64,000 nt of DNA from assembly GCA_022605955.1 (NCBI GenBank), contig JAKCOZ010000003.1:12657331-12721330 (forward strand), given 5' to 3'. The first letter of the stretch is position 1. Every line of letters starts with the position of its first letter. The DNA is from Rallus limicola (lineage: Eukaryota; Chordata; Aves; Gruiformes; Rallidae). A program made the position numbers and the translations under genes. Below are positions 49,534 to 61,476 of the stretch, one piece after another. The notes below the pieces were generated by a model. The model did not search any database, was not told the origin of the DNA, and saw nothing but the letters and a program-made list of their open reading frames with translations.

Positions 49534-50240
49534 TGTAAAATTTGGCTGAGAAGAATGGAATGTATAGAGCATAACTGTCAGGATCTTGCTAGCTGAAGGG
49601 GTCCCACTGCAAGAGGACAAGGGGTGCCTATTCTTCAACAGGCCCCCCACATGTCACAACTGAGCCCATCAATCAAACATGGTGCCTTTGACACTGCCAG
49701 AGGAATGTGCTGCACAAAAATGTATTTAAGATAGAGTGATAAAAACAACAACAAAAGACCTAAAAAATGAAACAAGGCCAGAGCAGGAGGAGAGAGGAGC
49801 CAGACAAAAACACCACACCAGATGGAAGGAAAAGAGGGGAGAAAGAGTCAAACTAGTGGAAGACCAATAAGAGGCTGCAGCCAGGGGCAGTGGCTGCACA
49901 AGCAGCGATTGAGTGGTGGGATGCTGAAGGGACTGCCACCATTGGAAACACGACCATGCACTGGCCCAACCTCCTGCACGACCTGTCCCCTCAATGAAGG
50001 AGCCAAGCGTAGCATGCAATGGGGGGCCTGGGTAACAAACAGGGGAGGAGAGCTTTCACAGAGACAGGGGGAGCCTTCCTTAAGCATTTGCTTTTTTTTT
50101 TTCCCTTCTATTACCGGAATTGGTAACTAGAATTTTGCTTATTGACAATAAAATGAGTTTATTGAAATTACATTAAAACTGGTAAAACAGTTTTGCTGCA
50201 GCAAACCTGGCAATAAAATACTTTGAACAAATGAGGAGTG
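49534..50240 (+). mobile_element. LTR-like segment of a third family (edges unresolved)
   Basis: The segment could start at TGTAAAATTTGGCTGAG (49534), which resembles the TGTAGAATTTGGCTGGG start of a known bird ERVL LTR, or at TGTCAGGATC (about 49577). A TATA-like TGTATTTAAGATAG lies near 49720. AATAAAATG-type poly(A) signals occur near 50148 and 50212. The sequence between is GC-rich like other bird LTRs, and the AT-rich background resumes after 50240. No convincing target-site duplication was found, so family and edges are open. Confidence 0.5.
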
Positions 50241-53200
50241 ACAGAAGAAAAGGAGATAATTTAGACAGGTTGAAATGATGGGACTACAGGGAAAGTGGGA
50301 AATCAGACCTGTGGAAAAGAGCCATACTTCTGGTACAGCAGGGTAGTACTCAAACCTGAAAAACTAACAAAGTAATGTTACAAATAAGGTGACTTTGTTC
50401 TTATATTCCAAGCAGCAGCAAAGAAGTAGAGTAGGGTTCTGCCTCCTGCAGCTGTGTATTTCGTCAAAACTTGTTTAATGGCATTAGCTAACAGTGTGCC
50501 TCCTGCTCCTTTCTAACGGATGTTTTAAAGGAAATTTGCCTCCCCTCCTTAATTTAGCCCGAGTGAAGCACCAAAATAATGAGAGCAATTCTGCCATCTG
50601 TAGATCATCAGGCATTGCACAAAATGTCCAGCCTTGCATCAGAAAGTATGACTATGCAGTATCCCTTGTCACACTTGTAAAAACCATTGTCTCCCACCTC
50701 ATCATTAGTTCTACAGTTTCGCAAAAGCTGAAGCACTCATAGTTCGTTACTAGCACCTGTGATTTTATTCCTCCTCAGCCTTGTAACAAAATCCAATTTT
50801 CCCAGTTATTGACATAATGTAATAAAAAAAAAAAAGAGAGAAAAATATAGATATAGAAAAGTTATCTTAAAATAATTCCCTGCCAATCAGCCTGGAATTC
50901 ATATGTTAAAAATAAGTTAGAAACTATTTTCAAATTCACTGTCTTTTTTCTGGATTAAATTATCACAGATTCCTTTTATTAGTAGTAATGTTCTGTATTT
51001 TAATGAAGAAATTTGTATTAAGAATAGTTGAAATTACTTTTCCAGGACACCAAAACCTAGAAAACCACACACCATGGAGTATAGAGTGTTTTGCTCTTGT
51101 TCTAATATGCACCTAACAGAACTAAAGAAAAACTGCTGTAAAAAAAAAAAATCCATACACATAATTTTGCATATTAACTAAAGAAAGTAGATATGAGTCA
51201 TCCACTTCCCTTATTAGTGTCAAGAAATTCTTGTCCAAGGAACTTCAGCATTTCAACTCCAAATATACCTGTTTCATGCAGTTACGTGTGTATATAAATG
51301 TAGTAATTTCTACTATAAAAATCCAAATGCCTAACTAATTGCAAACAGATGTATGATATGACAGATGGATAAAGCTTGAGATATACAAAGTTCTTCAGTC
51401 CATTTTATCAACTTTCCAGCCTGCTTCTGGCCTTACTGAAGTAATTTGTGGTCTCTGTAATTTTTTCCCAGCATATGAAGTGGCACTTCCCTCTCAGTTT
51501 GAAACAATGAGCTGCTAGGACAGAAAGCAATGTCTGGAACCTCATGTGTAATGCAAGAACTGAACCATTGGGTTTATGTGACAAGAATTTTGTCTTGGGG
51601 TTCAGGAGTTAATCACGTCTTGTCACACTGCATTTGACATAACAAGCTAGGAGCTGTTGCTGCCTCTGAAATCATGCCTCATCACAAAAAAAAAAAAAAA
51701 TTAAAAATCAGGATTTTCAAAAGAAATTTTTGTATACTTTGCAAAACACCTCAAACTAGTCACCAATGCTGTAAAATACAAACAAGTAAGATTTACAGCT
51801 GAACAGGATAGAGACCACTCAGCTGTAATGGGCTCAAGTACAAATAAATGCTGGATGGGGTATTACAAACTCTACCATGGAAGTATGTCTACAAAGACTG
51901 CATGTTGAGAGTCTTGTATAAAGTTTATTTATCATCACATTTGACTAATACTATTTAAAAGAATTTCAACTAATTGAAATCCCACTTCTAAATAACTTTA
52001 AAAGGGAAAAATCCAAGATTTCTGCATTGCACCTACAAACATTAAAACAACAAAAAAAAAATTGCAGTAAAGAAGTGTTCCAGGTGTCTTTGGTGAAGAG
52101 ATTTCAAACCACAAAGTATCTCCTCCACAGTGGTACTGCCTATGGACATGCCAATTTAACAATTCCAAATCTAGTCCTGAATTTGAAATACTGACTTGTA
52201 TCAATGTAACGTCCAAAAGACACAGAGACATCATTGTTAGATACTTAGATCCTGCCCTTAAATGAGAGTATCTTTCCAAGTAAATGCAAGTAATTATTGC
52301 AAAAAGCCAAGACTTACACTACCGAGCAGTTTCTTACATGAATATTTAGTAATTGCTCAGTGATAAGAGAAAAACTATGACATGGAATTTTAAAACTAAA
52401 GACCAAATTCTGCTATCGTTTATCTGCACAGTAGAATACTAAGTAAAGTCAACTTAAATAAATGTAACTGATTTGTCGTATCATTAAAAGAAGCAAATCC
52501 TGTCCTAATTTTTCTTCCTAAAAGCTGAGAGCTACCTTTAAAAACTTACTTTTCAAAATAAAGAACATCTAGTTCTCCCCCTGATTCATAATTAACCCCA
52601 CAGAACCACCACTCCTCCAGAATGGCTGCAAAATGTTTTTATCAATAGCAGGAACCTTCCTGTAAAAAATCTGAAAGGAAATAGTCTCTAAAAAAGGTTT
52701 TAGCCTTATAAACCTTCAGGTGGTGAGGTCAAAAACGTTTGCTTCAGCTTTCTTATAACCTGAAGATAAAAGACCTTAATAAAAGAAATAGTTATTCTAA
52801 AAATACAGCAATATGGGAAGAGGTGGTGAAATAAATCTAGCACCAGTCTGGAAATCTAACATAAAAAGAAGATCAAGTACAGAATCTGGGAAATCACCGA
52901 AGTGGCATTTTCAGTCAAATAGTACAGTAGTCAAAGAAAAAAAAGACAGTAAACCAAGTACAGCGAAAAAACACTGAGATGGTTAAACAAACAGAAAGTC
53001 TGACGAAGAAAAGTCAGAAGGAGCTGTACAGACAGAGGAAAAAAAACCAAACCACACAACAAATATTGGCAGCTTTCTGTCTTCTTAGAAGTCATTTATA
53101 TCAAACATGTGTAAAGACAAAAACAAAACAGAAAGAAGACAGAAGCTGCAAGTAAATTAGTGAACGTGCAGCGAGAAGTGAGCACTACTGTGCAGAAACT

Positions 53201-54729
53201 ACCTAGAGAAAACAAACAAAAAGACAACTGACTATCAATTTTAATGAGTTTTAATACTGAAGGAGCCAACAGTAGATGTATTGGTATGGCAAAATGATGT
53301 GATTGAAGTCTCTTGGAAAAATTATTTCTCTTGAGGTTTGGGCTGTATTGTTCATCCCATCAGTTAATAGTTCTTGCTTACACTGCCATCAACTACCTAA
53401 GAGACCATCAAATTTCAGGGCCTCGGTGGCAATCTCCTCCTGGCTCACTCTCCTTCCCATCGTTTCATCCTTTTACCCAATTCATTTTTTCTATTTTCCC
53501 TTCCTGGGGAGGGATGAGGAAGCAGAATATTCAATTTGCCAAATATGGGCTTACATCTGTCCAACATAAACAGCAATATAGTCTATAATAAAATACACAT
53601 AGAAACTCTTCTCAATGTTTTTCTAGCCTCCAACAACTCACAGATCTCACAGGCTGGAAGTGAACCCTTGGCATTTAAAAACAATTTAACCCCTAATCGA
53701 TTTTCCTTATGTAAATTTGTTCAACTACTTTCCAAACTTTGAAAACATAAAAATTCCAACTGTAAAGAATTCTACTGCTTTGATACATGTGTGAAGAACT
53801 CCACTTTTTTCTTACTTCCACAGTACTTAGGTCTTTTGAAGCCTATATGTATTGGCAAGGATAGTCAACAATTGGTCCATATTTACTACGTGTGTTACTT
53901 GTGAACTTATAAATCTTTCTCATGCTGGACCAGCTGTCTTTACAGCCAAAGAATAGCCTGACCAGCTGTCTTTCCAGTTAAAGAATAGCTTGCTTTGCTG
54001 TATCATATACACAATGCATCCCATATGGCAATCATTTGCTGGATTTCTCTTAACCTCTTCTACTTTTTTGTGAAATTTTCTGCCTTTTTTTTTTTCCCAA
54101 ATAGGAGGAGCATGGGCCTTAGAGACACAGCAAGCAGACATGTTTTTAACTTAATTTTCAATGCTTTTGCACACGGAACTGAGGTTTTAATGGAATTTGT
54201 TATTATAGTCCCAAAATCTTGTTGCTGATAAGTGCACAGTTAAGAAGTTTTTTGATTTTTCTTTTTAAGTAAAAGTAGGAAAAAGATTGGTGTATGTTTC
54301 CATTGCCATGAATTTCCCATGCTATGCTAATGTCCAGTTACTGAGCTTCACAGTCTTTTCACAACTCATCACAGCTGGCCTTTCTCATTACCACTCTAAA
54401 TAATTTAATGCCAATTTTATCACTAAACTACTAAATCCTCTTTGTATTACTTCTGAATATGCTGAACAGCATGGATTCACTGGAGGCTCCACTGATGACA
54501 TCTCTACAAACTGTAATATATAATTATAATCACTCTTAAAATAGATGTTATTGTTACCTTCTTTCATTCCTTTTTTTATTATGATTCATAGTTTTATTGG
54601 GGGTATTTGGTGATGGCACCTGCTAAAAGTGACCTCCAAACACTGCTTCAGTCAGATTGCTTCTGAAGGAGCCAGAAAGCAGATGAGTAATGAGCACCAG
54701 TAAACTTTTGAACTATGTCATCTGTTTTC
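50241..54729. other. AT-rich non-coding DNA, probable DTWD2 intron
   Basis: No exon or transposon is recognised. It has simple A-rich runs (for example 51140 and 51686) and the 32-bp tandem duplication listed separately. Short frames (up to 93 codons) look like chance. Confidence 0.5.
53928..53991. repeat. 32-bp tandem duplication
   Basis: The unit GACCAGCTGTCTTTACAGCC... (53928-53959) is followed directly by a second copy (53960-53991) with four or five substitutions. Both contain the E-box CAGCTG and AAAGAATAGC. It is an isolated two-copy minisatellite. Confidence 0.85.
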
Positions 54730-54775
54730 ACAGGGTCACAGAATTACAAGGTGGGAAAAACCTTTATGATCATCA
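54730..54775 (-). mobile_element. CR1 3'-end remnant
   Basis: CAGGGTCACAGAATTACAAGGTGGGAAAAACC...ATGATCATC matches the last ~45 bases of CR1 in reverse complement (GAATCACAGAATCACAAGGTTGGAAAAGACC). Similarity ends after that, so only the extreme 3' tip is left. Confidence 0.65.
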
Positions 54776-57700
54776 ATACTGGGCTAGGCCAATACTGTAT
54801 ATTTATCCATGGATCTTCTAATTCTATTCTTTATCATCTATTCAATTAATTTATTTGGTACAGGTATTAGCACAGACTCCACAGATATGCAGAGGTAAAA
54901 TCAAGGACTGATAAGCTTAGACTGTGGAGATGTTCAGACTTCCTGTTCCCCACACTTTCCAATTCTTCATGGCTTCATGGGTTAGATATGACCATGAGAT
55001 ATGACTATACTCACAAAATCAATGATTCTAGAGCTGAACCGTAAATTTTGTGGACAAGAGAACATACTGGGATACTTTATCCTTCTTTCAAAAACTTCCT
55101 TTGCATACTGTCCTGGAAGTTTAAACCATTGGTAGGAATGACTTTGCCTCCTTAGAAGGGGCTGCATGTCCTCATATACACATCATTGTGTCTAACACAG
55201 AGATTAGCACCTTCTCTGACACAAATATTTTATTTATGCATAAGGTACTGACAGATGTATATATCAGGAAAATTAGAATTTTAAATTACATGACCATAAT
55301 TAAAAATCCTGACAGAGAGAAACTGCTTTGCATCAGTTAAAATACCTTCTGACTACTAAAGGTTGTTCTTTTCCAATGGTTACTGCAAATAGCTGCTCTC
55401 AAGAATGATTAAAAAATCTAGCCTTCAGAATTTCTAATTATTCATTAAAATTACTATAGACAGTCTTCACCACAACCTCTGAATAATAATAAAAATCTGT
55501 ACACATACATTCTTGTCATTTCTCGGTGCTTCTGTCATACCTGCTCAAGTTAGCATTTGGTACTTTCACTTCTCTTGTAGGAAAAGAAACACACAAATAA
55601 TTTTCAACTGTTAAAACACTAGTTACAATAAGTCAGATTTACTGATGATTCCCTGATCTCAAAGCTCCCTCTCAGTTTTTAAAAGCTTAAGCAAGACTGC
55701 ACACTGAGTCTTTAACAATTACATCCTGGGATCCAAGGAAGCCAGTTAGGAAAAATCCCATCTCAGGGATAAAAGGGTAAGGAGGGAGAGGGAGGAACAG
55801 CAAGAGAGATCATAATCTTAACAAAATGTCAACTCACTCGAGGACTGGTGCTTGGATCAGCACAAACATATGCTCACAAATGCTCACCACTAGTCATGCA
55901 GATCTAAGCATACAGTGCAAGCAGAACTGAACAGTAAACCTCAAGTGTTAAAAATCGCCTCTAAGAAACCAGGTTTTCGCTGATGACATCAATTTTCATA
56001 TAGCAAAGGAAGTATAAGGGAAAGAAAATAGATGCATCAGAAATTGTGACAGCAGGATGGGAAAAGACAATGCGGTGTTGAATATTCCATTAACAGTAGT
56101 GATAAATACACATAGAAAGATTTGCTGGCATTATGTTTGTTGACATTATTTTGCTTAGGAAGTAGCAGAGGAGTGCAGCAACAAAGTAGAAGAGAGTCAA
56201 AGTGAATATGAAGCTAGCCCTAGTCTAAAGTCATGCCTACTCATGCACCAGCAGGCACAGCATTCAGATTTACAGTGAATTAAATGAGAAGCAAAAAGTT
56301 GTCTACTTGTGCAAATGGTAACATTACAACTGGAACAGTTTAACTTAATAAAAATAGGCTGTGCTTTTCTGAGATGATTATCAAGTATTTTGGAACTATA
56401 AAAATGTCAAGGAATTACAGATTATTAGGTATAAATATTACACACAACAGGAAGAAAAAGCAAAATAACTAAAATTATACTTTCTTCCCCCTTCCCTAAC
56501 TGTCTGAAATCGTATTTCTCTTTACTGTTAGCTGGATTGATGTCAGGTAAAATTACAGGTAAACACAGTTTTCATGCATCATTGTATATTTAGTTTAAGT
56601 AATTTTTTGATATCTGAATACCAGCATGTGAATTTGTCCACAAACCCAACATTTTCAAGGGATGGATTTATTTTTTTTTCTTTCTATAACTCTACAGCAT
56701 AAGGATAATGATGCGAAAGAGATTTTCATTGTCTGTTTAAAAAAGGAAAACAAGATACCAGGTGACAGAAATAATTAATTCAGGTTTTGGATAGCAGATG
56801 CTTGGATTTACAACAGTGGCCTGGGAACATTTGTACATAAATAAAACTACTTCACGTATTACCTACTTCTGATAGCTTGCCTACATTTAATGCGTGTGCT
56901 TGTCACTACATTAACTTTTCTCAATTTTTTATTTTTTTTTTTGGTGCTGGAGGAATAGAAGGTCAAATTTATTTTTTTTTCTACCCATCTGTTTCCACTA
57001 CTCTATGTCTATCTCCTCACAACCAGAAGTCAAGTCACCCACGGTGCTCTGTGATGCAGTATACCACTAGCCTGACTGTGCCAAGCATGTCTGCTGAACA
57101 AACCAGCTCATTGTTCCCTCCAAACTAATGGCATCCACTGCTCCAAGTTAACAGGACACTTTTTCTCTATCACCTTTGCAAACCACAACAGCTGTTACAA
57201 GAAGGCCTGCAGTGCATACTCTAATACTTACAGCCTCTTCCTCAGTTGTGGCCATGCAAAACATCCTGGGATAATGTGTTTATCTAGAGGGTGCCAGCTC
57301 ATGGAGTGCATGAGATAATCAATGTAACCATATCAAAAACTATGAAAGTCACCTTAAGCCACGCATCTCATAAGTTTCTGCTATAAATTTTGTCCATGCT
57401 CATGCTTTGGCATTTGTAAAAATCCCAGACAGTAAGAATGGTTATGGATCAAGACATAAATTTAAATCTTTCTGATAGAGTTAAATACATTAGATTCATA
57501 AATATATTTCCTCTGGGACTTTCTGGAAGATCTAAACTGAAATTTCTTCAAAGACTCTTTTCAAAGAAAAGAGCTAGGCTGACTGAGCTTTTAATTAAAA
57601 GATCTTTAGATTTTAATACTAATTTAAAACAACAAAGTTCATTAAAATATACATTATCTGTAAAATAATTCAATGTAGCAATATAATATTGAATGCCATT

Positions 57701-58342
57701 TTTTATAATTACCCAAAATCAGTGAAACTGTGAAGGTACACAGTAAAATGTGATCTTCTGATGCCTCCAGTTTCTTCTGTTTTTGTAGTATAACTTGCAA
57801 TTTTGAATTGTTAATCTCCTCATTACTAAAGTAGCTCTTTTCTACCTACAGAACACTGATTAAATCCAATTTCGTTAAGAATTTTAGTTATAATAGTTTC
57901 TGTTTCTATTTACAGATAATGCTTGCAGAAATTATATCCTCTTTTACTTAAATACCCCCCTTCCTTTAGGTATTGTCATATCTACCTAATTTTCTTTCTG
58001 GGATAAAAACCTGCCTTCTTAAATTCCAAATATAATTACATTCTATTCAGTTTAATCTTGCAAAATTGCATTATCAACACAAAGCCTCAAACATTAAACA
58101 AAAAAATCCTTCTTCTAATAGAAAACATTTTACAGAGTATTTAAACATCAACTATACTATAGGAAAGCAGGAAATAATGTAGAAAAAGTCAGAAAAACCC
58201 TACAGTGTTTGCCATGGCATCTAGCTCAATGAGAAGGGTGACACATAACACAGTCACAGAGTAAACAAAATTCAACCTGTAAGAGTGCTGGTGTCTGCTT
58301 ATAGTTTTATTACAATAATTTGCTACACTTGACTGCTAATTT
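54776..58342. other. AT-rich non-coding DNA, probable DTWD2 intron
   Basis: No exon, RNA gene or repeat family is recognised. It contains poly(T) runs near 56670 and 56935-56980 and several short chance frames. Confidence 0.5.
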
Positions 58343-58890
58343 TCACAGAATCACAGAATCGTAGGGGTTGGAAGGGACCTCCAGAGATCATTGGGTCCAA
58401 CCCCCCTGCCAAAGCAGCTCCCTAGCTCATACTGCACAGACAGGCGTCCAGACGGGTCTTGAATATCTCCAGAGAAGGAGACTCCACCACCTCCCTGGGC
58501 AGCCTGTCCCAGGGCTCTGTCACCCTCACTGGGGAAAAGTTCTTTCACGTATTGGTGTGGAACTTCCTGTGCTCCAACTTTTGCTCATTGCCCCTTATGC
58601 TGTCCCCACAGACCACTGGAAAGAGGTTTGCTATTTTATCTCTCACACTTCAGATATTTGTAAACATTGACCAGATCCCCCCTCAGTTTTCTTTTCTCAA
58701 GGCCCCAGTTCTTTGTTCTCAGTTCTCAGTTTCTCCTCACAGGGGAGATGTTCCAGGCCCTTAATCATCTTTCTAGCCCTCCTCTGGACTCTCTCCAGGA
58801 AATCCCTGTCTTTTTTTACCAGGTAACCCAGAACTGGATACAGTACTCTAGTGAGGCCTGACCATGGCAGAGTAGAGGGAGAGAGAAGTT
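58343..58890 (-). mobile_element. CR1 LINE, 3' fragment
   Basis: The 3' end (TTCACAGAATCACAGAATCGTAGGGGTTGGAAGGGACC) is at 58343. It is followed upstream by the 3' UTR/ORF2 C-terminal region, in which QRRARKMIKGLEHLPCEEKL is still readable on the minus strand around 58720-58800. Frame breaks are present. The 5' break is near 58890. This copy looks less decayed than the fragment at 13631. Confidence 0.93.
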
Positions 58891-59914
58891 GTAGGGATTG
58901 TGCAAGTACTTCCATTCATTTCAGCACAAAATGATAAAATTTAGTTTAATTCACAGCTGTGTGCAGAATACTCAAACATAGTCTTTGCGCTGCTCCATAC
59001 TCACCTGGTGTGTTCACTGAGCATTACCTGTCCCACAGATGACTGCTTGCAGTTGCAGCACAAGTTCTGACTTAGCACTGTGCTACCACCACAGCACAAG
59101 CAAAGCTGAAATAACACTCAAACCACTAAATACAAACTTTATGTTTGATTTAAGTTTCTAAAGCCAGTTAGGTCACACTTCAACATTTTTTTTTCCCTCA
59201 CCAGGAAGCTACGTCTGCATTTGAGAACAATGCCATTAAAAGAGCTCCATGTGATTTAAGTAACAGCAAATAGCAGCTACTATATTTAATAACTAGCAAC
59301 TGGTATATTTAGTGACAAGAAAACAAGTATCATCTTTTTTTAAAATGTATTTTAATACACTTATTAACTTAATACTTCAAGATGCACTGTATTTTTCATT
59401 TTCACTAAGAATTTAATCCCTTTAAATTGGAGTTTTAAGGAATTAGAGTTGCAATGTAATTCCAATAAAGTAAAGGTAGGGACAGCAGAATATTTTCCTT
59501 TAAAAGAGATCAGATAAAAAGCACAGACTGTTAATTCAGACAGGTTGTATTGCAACTGTTAAAGGCTGTGATCCATGCAATGCAGAATTCAAGTTCGCAC
59601 AAAGAAGCAAATAGGCTAAGAAAGTTTTTTATATTCCTGCTGTCTGCTTGTATTTTCCCCCAAGAGTTCAGAGTAAGATCATTTGCATCATTGCTTCATA
59701 ACTCAATGCCTCAGAACTTTCTCAGAAAAAGTATGTGACTCACCCTAGTGATAAACGGTATCTGACAGTTTGGCTTTGCAAAGTCTTAAACCCTCTATAT
59801 ATGTTCACACTGCAAGGGAGTGAAGGTACACTCTACCCTGCTAGTATCTGGAAGTCCAACCCCTGAACTTTTAGGACTATCGCGTAGTTAGAAGCTTTTA
59901 TCCATGTTCATGTT
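58891..59914. other. Non-coding DNA between CR1 copies
   Basis: Nothing is recognised except a short degenerate tandem repeat at 59267-59315. Confidence 0.5.
59267..59315. repeat. Degenerate 23-bp tandem duplication
   Basis: AGCAGCTACTATATTTAATAAC is followed by AGCAACTGGTATATTTAGTGAC, two diverged copies with period about 23. Confidence 0.55.
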
Positions 59915-60079
59915 GCCAGAGAAGCTGTGGCTGCTCCCTCCCTGGCAGTGTTGAAGACCAGGTTGGATGGGGCTTTGGGCAATGTGGGCTAGTGGAGGGT
60001 GTCCCCATCCATGGCAGGGGGTTGGGACTAGATGGGCTTTGAGGTCCCTTCCAGCCCAAACCCTTCTGTGGTTCTATGT
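59915..60079 (+). mobile_element. CR1 LINE, 3' fragment (plus strand)
   Basis: It reads GAAGCTGTGGCTGCTCCCTCC, then AGACCAGGTTGGATGGGGCTTTGGGC, GGGGGTTGGGACTAGATGG, GGTCCCTTCCAGCCC and ends TTCTGTGGTTCTATG, the standard order of the CR1 ORF2 tail and 3' end. It is short and 5'-truncated, about 165 bases. Confidence 0.92.
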
Positions 60080-60837
60080 TCAGATGACTCCAGATTAACT
60101 TTTCAAAAAGTTTCTTGGCATATTAACTTATTTTACTTCCATTACATTAGTTTTACTTGTCCTACCACTTTAAAATCTTTTTCAGTTCCATTCTGTGCTA
60201 GGCAGGATTTTAAAAGAATCATTTGTATGTTAACTGATCAATATTTCCTACCCATTACTTTAATAAAGCAAACATCCTCTGGGATACTCAGGGATTACAT
60301 TTTGTACTCCACTACAAGGCCTAAAATTTTGGCAGGTAAAATGCCAAAATACAGATGCATTTAGTCTACATCCCCTTGATTTTCAGTACCTGCTCAGACA
60401 ATATGAGCCTTTATAAAGCTAGCTTCAGTTCAGTTAGCACTTAACAGCGTTGGCTTAAGCCACTATTTACCAGTATCATAACCACACTTAGACAGCACAT
60501 GCTGTGACCACACACTGCTGTGGCAAGATTGCTACTGAGATATGTATAAGACAGACTAGTCTGAACCAATTGCTTCAAAACTGTCTCAAGGATATGTGCA
60601 CAATCAGCAAAACAATCCTCTTGAGTGTAAGGCAGATATAATTTTAAGGCTTAAAGTGTCAACACTTGAAAACGGAATTAAACACTAGAGTGTCTTCAGA
60701 CATGAAGGATGCATCATCTTCAATATTTGACTATTATCTCATCTAGCAGTGCAATACTTCTTGTCTTTTCTCCCTGGAGAATGCTCAGGGTGACTGCATC
60801 ACAGTATTACAACACTTAAAAGGACAGCTATACAGAG
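60080..60837. other. Non-coding DNA between CR1 copies
   Basis: Nothing is recognised. A 110-codon plus frame (60032-60364) begins inside the CR1 tail and is not a gene. Confidence 0.5.
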
Positions 60838-61119
60838 GACAGAGGCTCTCTCTTCACAAGGAGCTACATGGATAGGACAAAGGGCAACAGGGTGTTGGGA
60901 GGGGTTTCATCTCAGTGTACAAACATATTTAGTCACTGGAACAACTTCTTTAGGGACATCGTGGAGTTCCCATCTTTTGGGGATTTTTCAGGTTTTCAAG
61001 ATGTAACCAAAGAAGCAGCTAGATAATCTCATCCAGGCTCCCCTTCCCACTAAAGGGTGGACCAGATGATCTTTCAAGGTCCCTTACAACCGAGGCCATT
61101 CTATGATTCTGTGGTTCTG
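60838..61119 (+). mobile_element. CR1 LINE, diverged 3' fragment (plus strand)
   Basis: The order of blocks is that of CR1: GACAAAGGGCAACAGG, TTTCATCTCAGTGTAC, ACTGGAACAACTTCTTTAGG, TCGTGGAGTTCCCATC, GGGTGGACCAGATGATCTTTCAAGGTCCC, and the terminal CATTCTATGATTCTGTGG. It is strongly diverged, hence an old copy. Confidence 0.88.
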
Positions 61120-61384
61120 GTCCAGTGGACTTTTGCAGGGAGTCCCATGTGAAAGCAAAAACACATAGCATAGAGAAGTGGTCCCACATGGTCAACAGAA
61201 GGAAAAGTTTGAAAGGAAGACAATAAATTCCCGAATGTATGGCAAGGCCTGAGTACTGGAGATCTGGTAGTTTTCAGTCTCTGTGGACCTCCACTCTGAA
61301 TACTGTCTTTTATTAAAGATAAAGATTTAAAAAAATATGTATTTTCTACCATGGATTCTTCCATTCCTGCCATATGATCACATG

Positions 61385-61476
61385 CTCTGACTGGCTGGTC
61401 CTGTGTGGAGCCAGAAGTTGGACTCAATGGTCCTTATAGGTCCCTCCCCACTCAGGGTTTTCTAGATTCCATGATC
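61385..61476 (+). mobile_element. CR1 LINE, 3'-end remnant (plus strand)
   Basis: GGTCCTGTGTGGAGCCAGAAGTTGGACTCAATGGTCCTTATAGGTCCCTCC and the final TCTAGATTCCATGATCC match the last ~90 bases of CR1. It lies 265 bases after the previous fragment in the same orientation but has its own 3' end, so it is a separate insertion. Confidence 0.8.
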
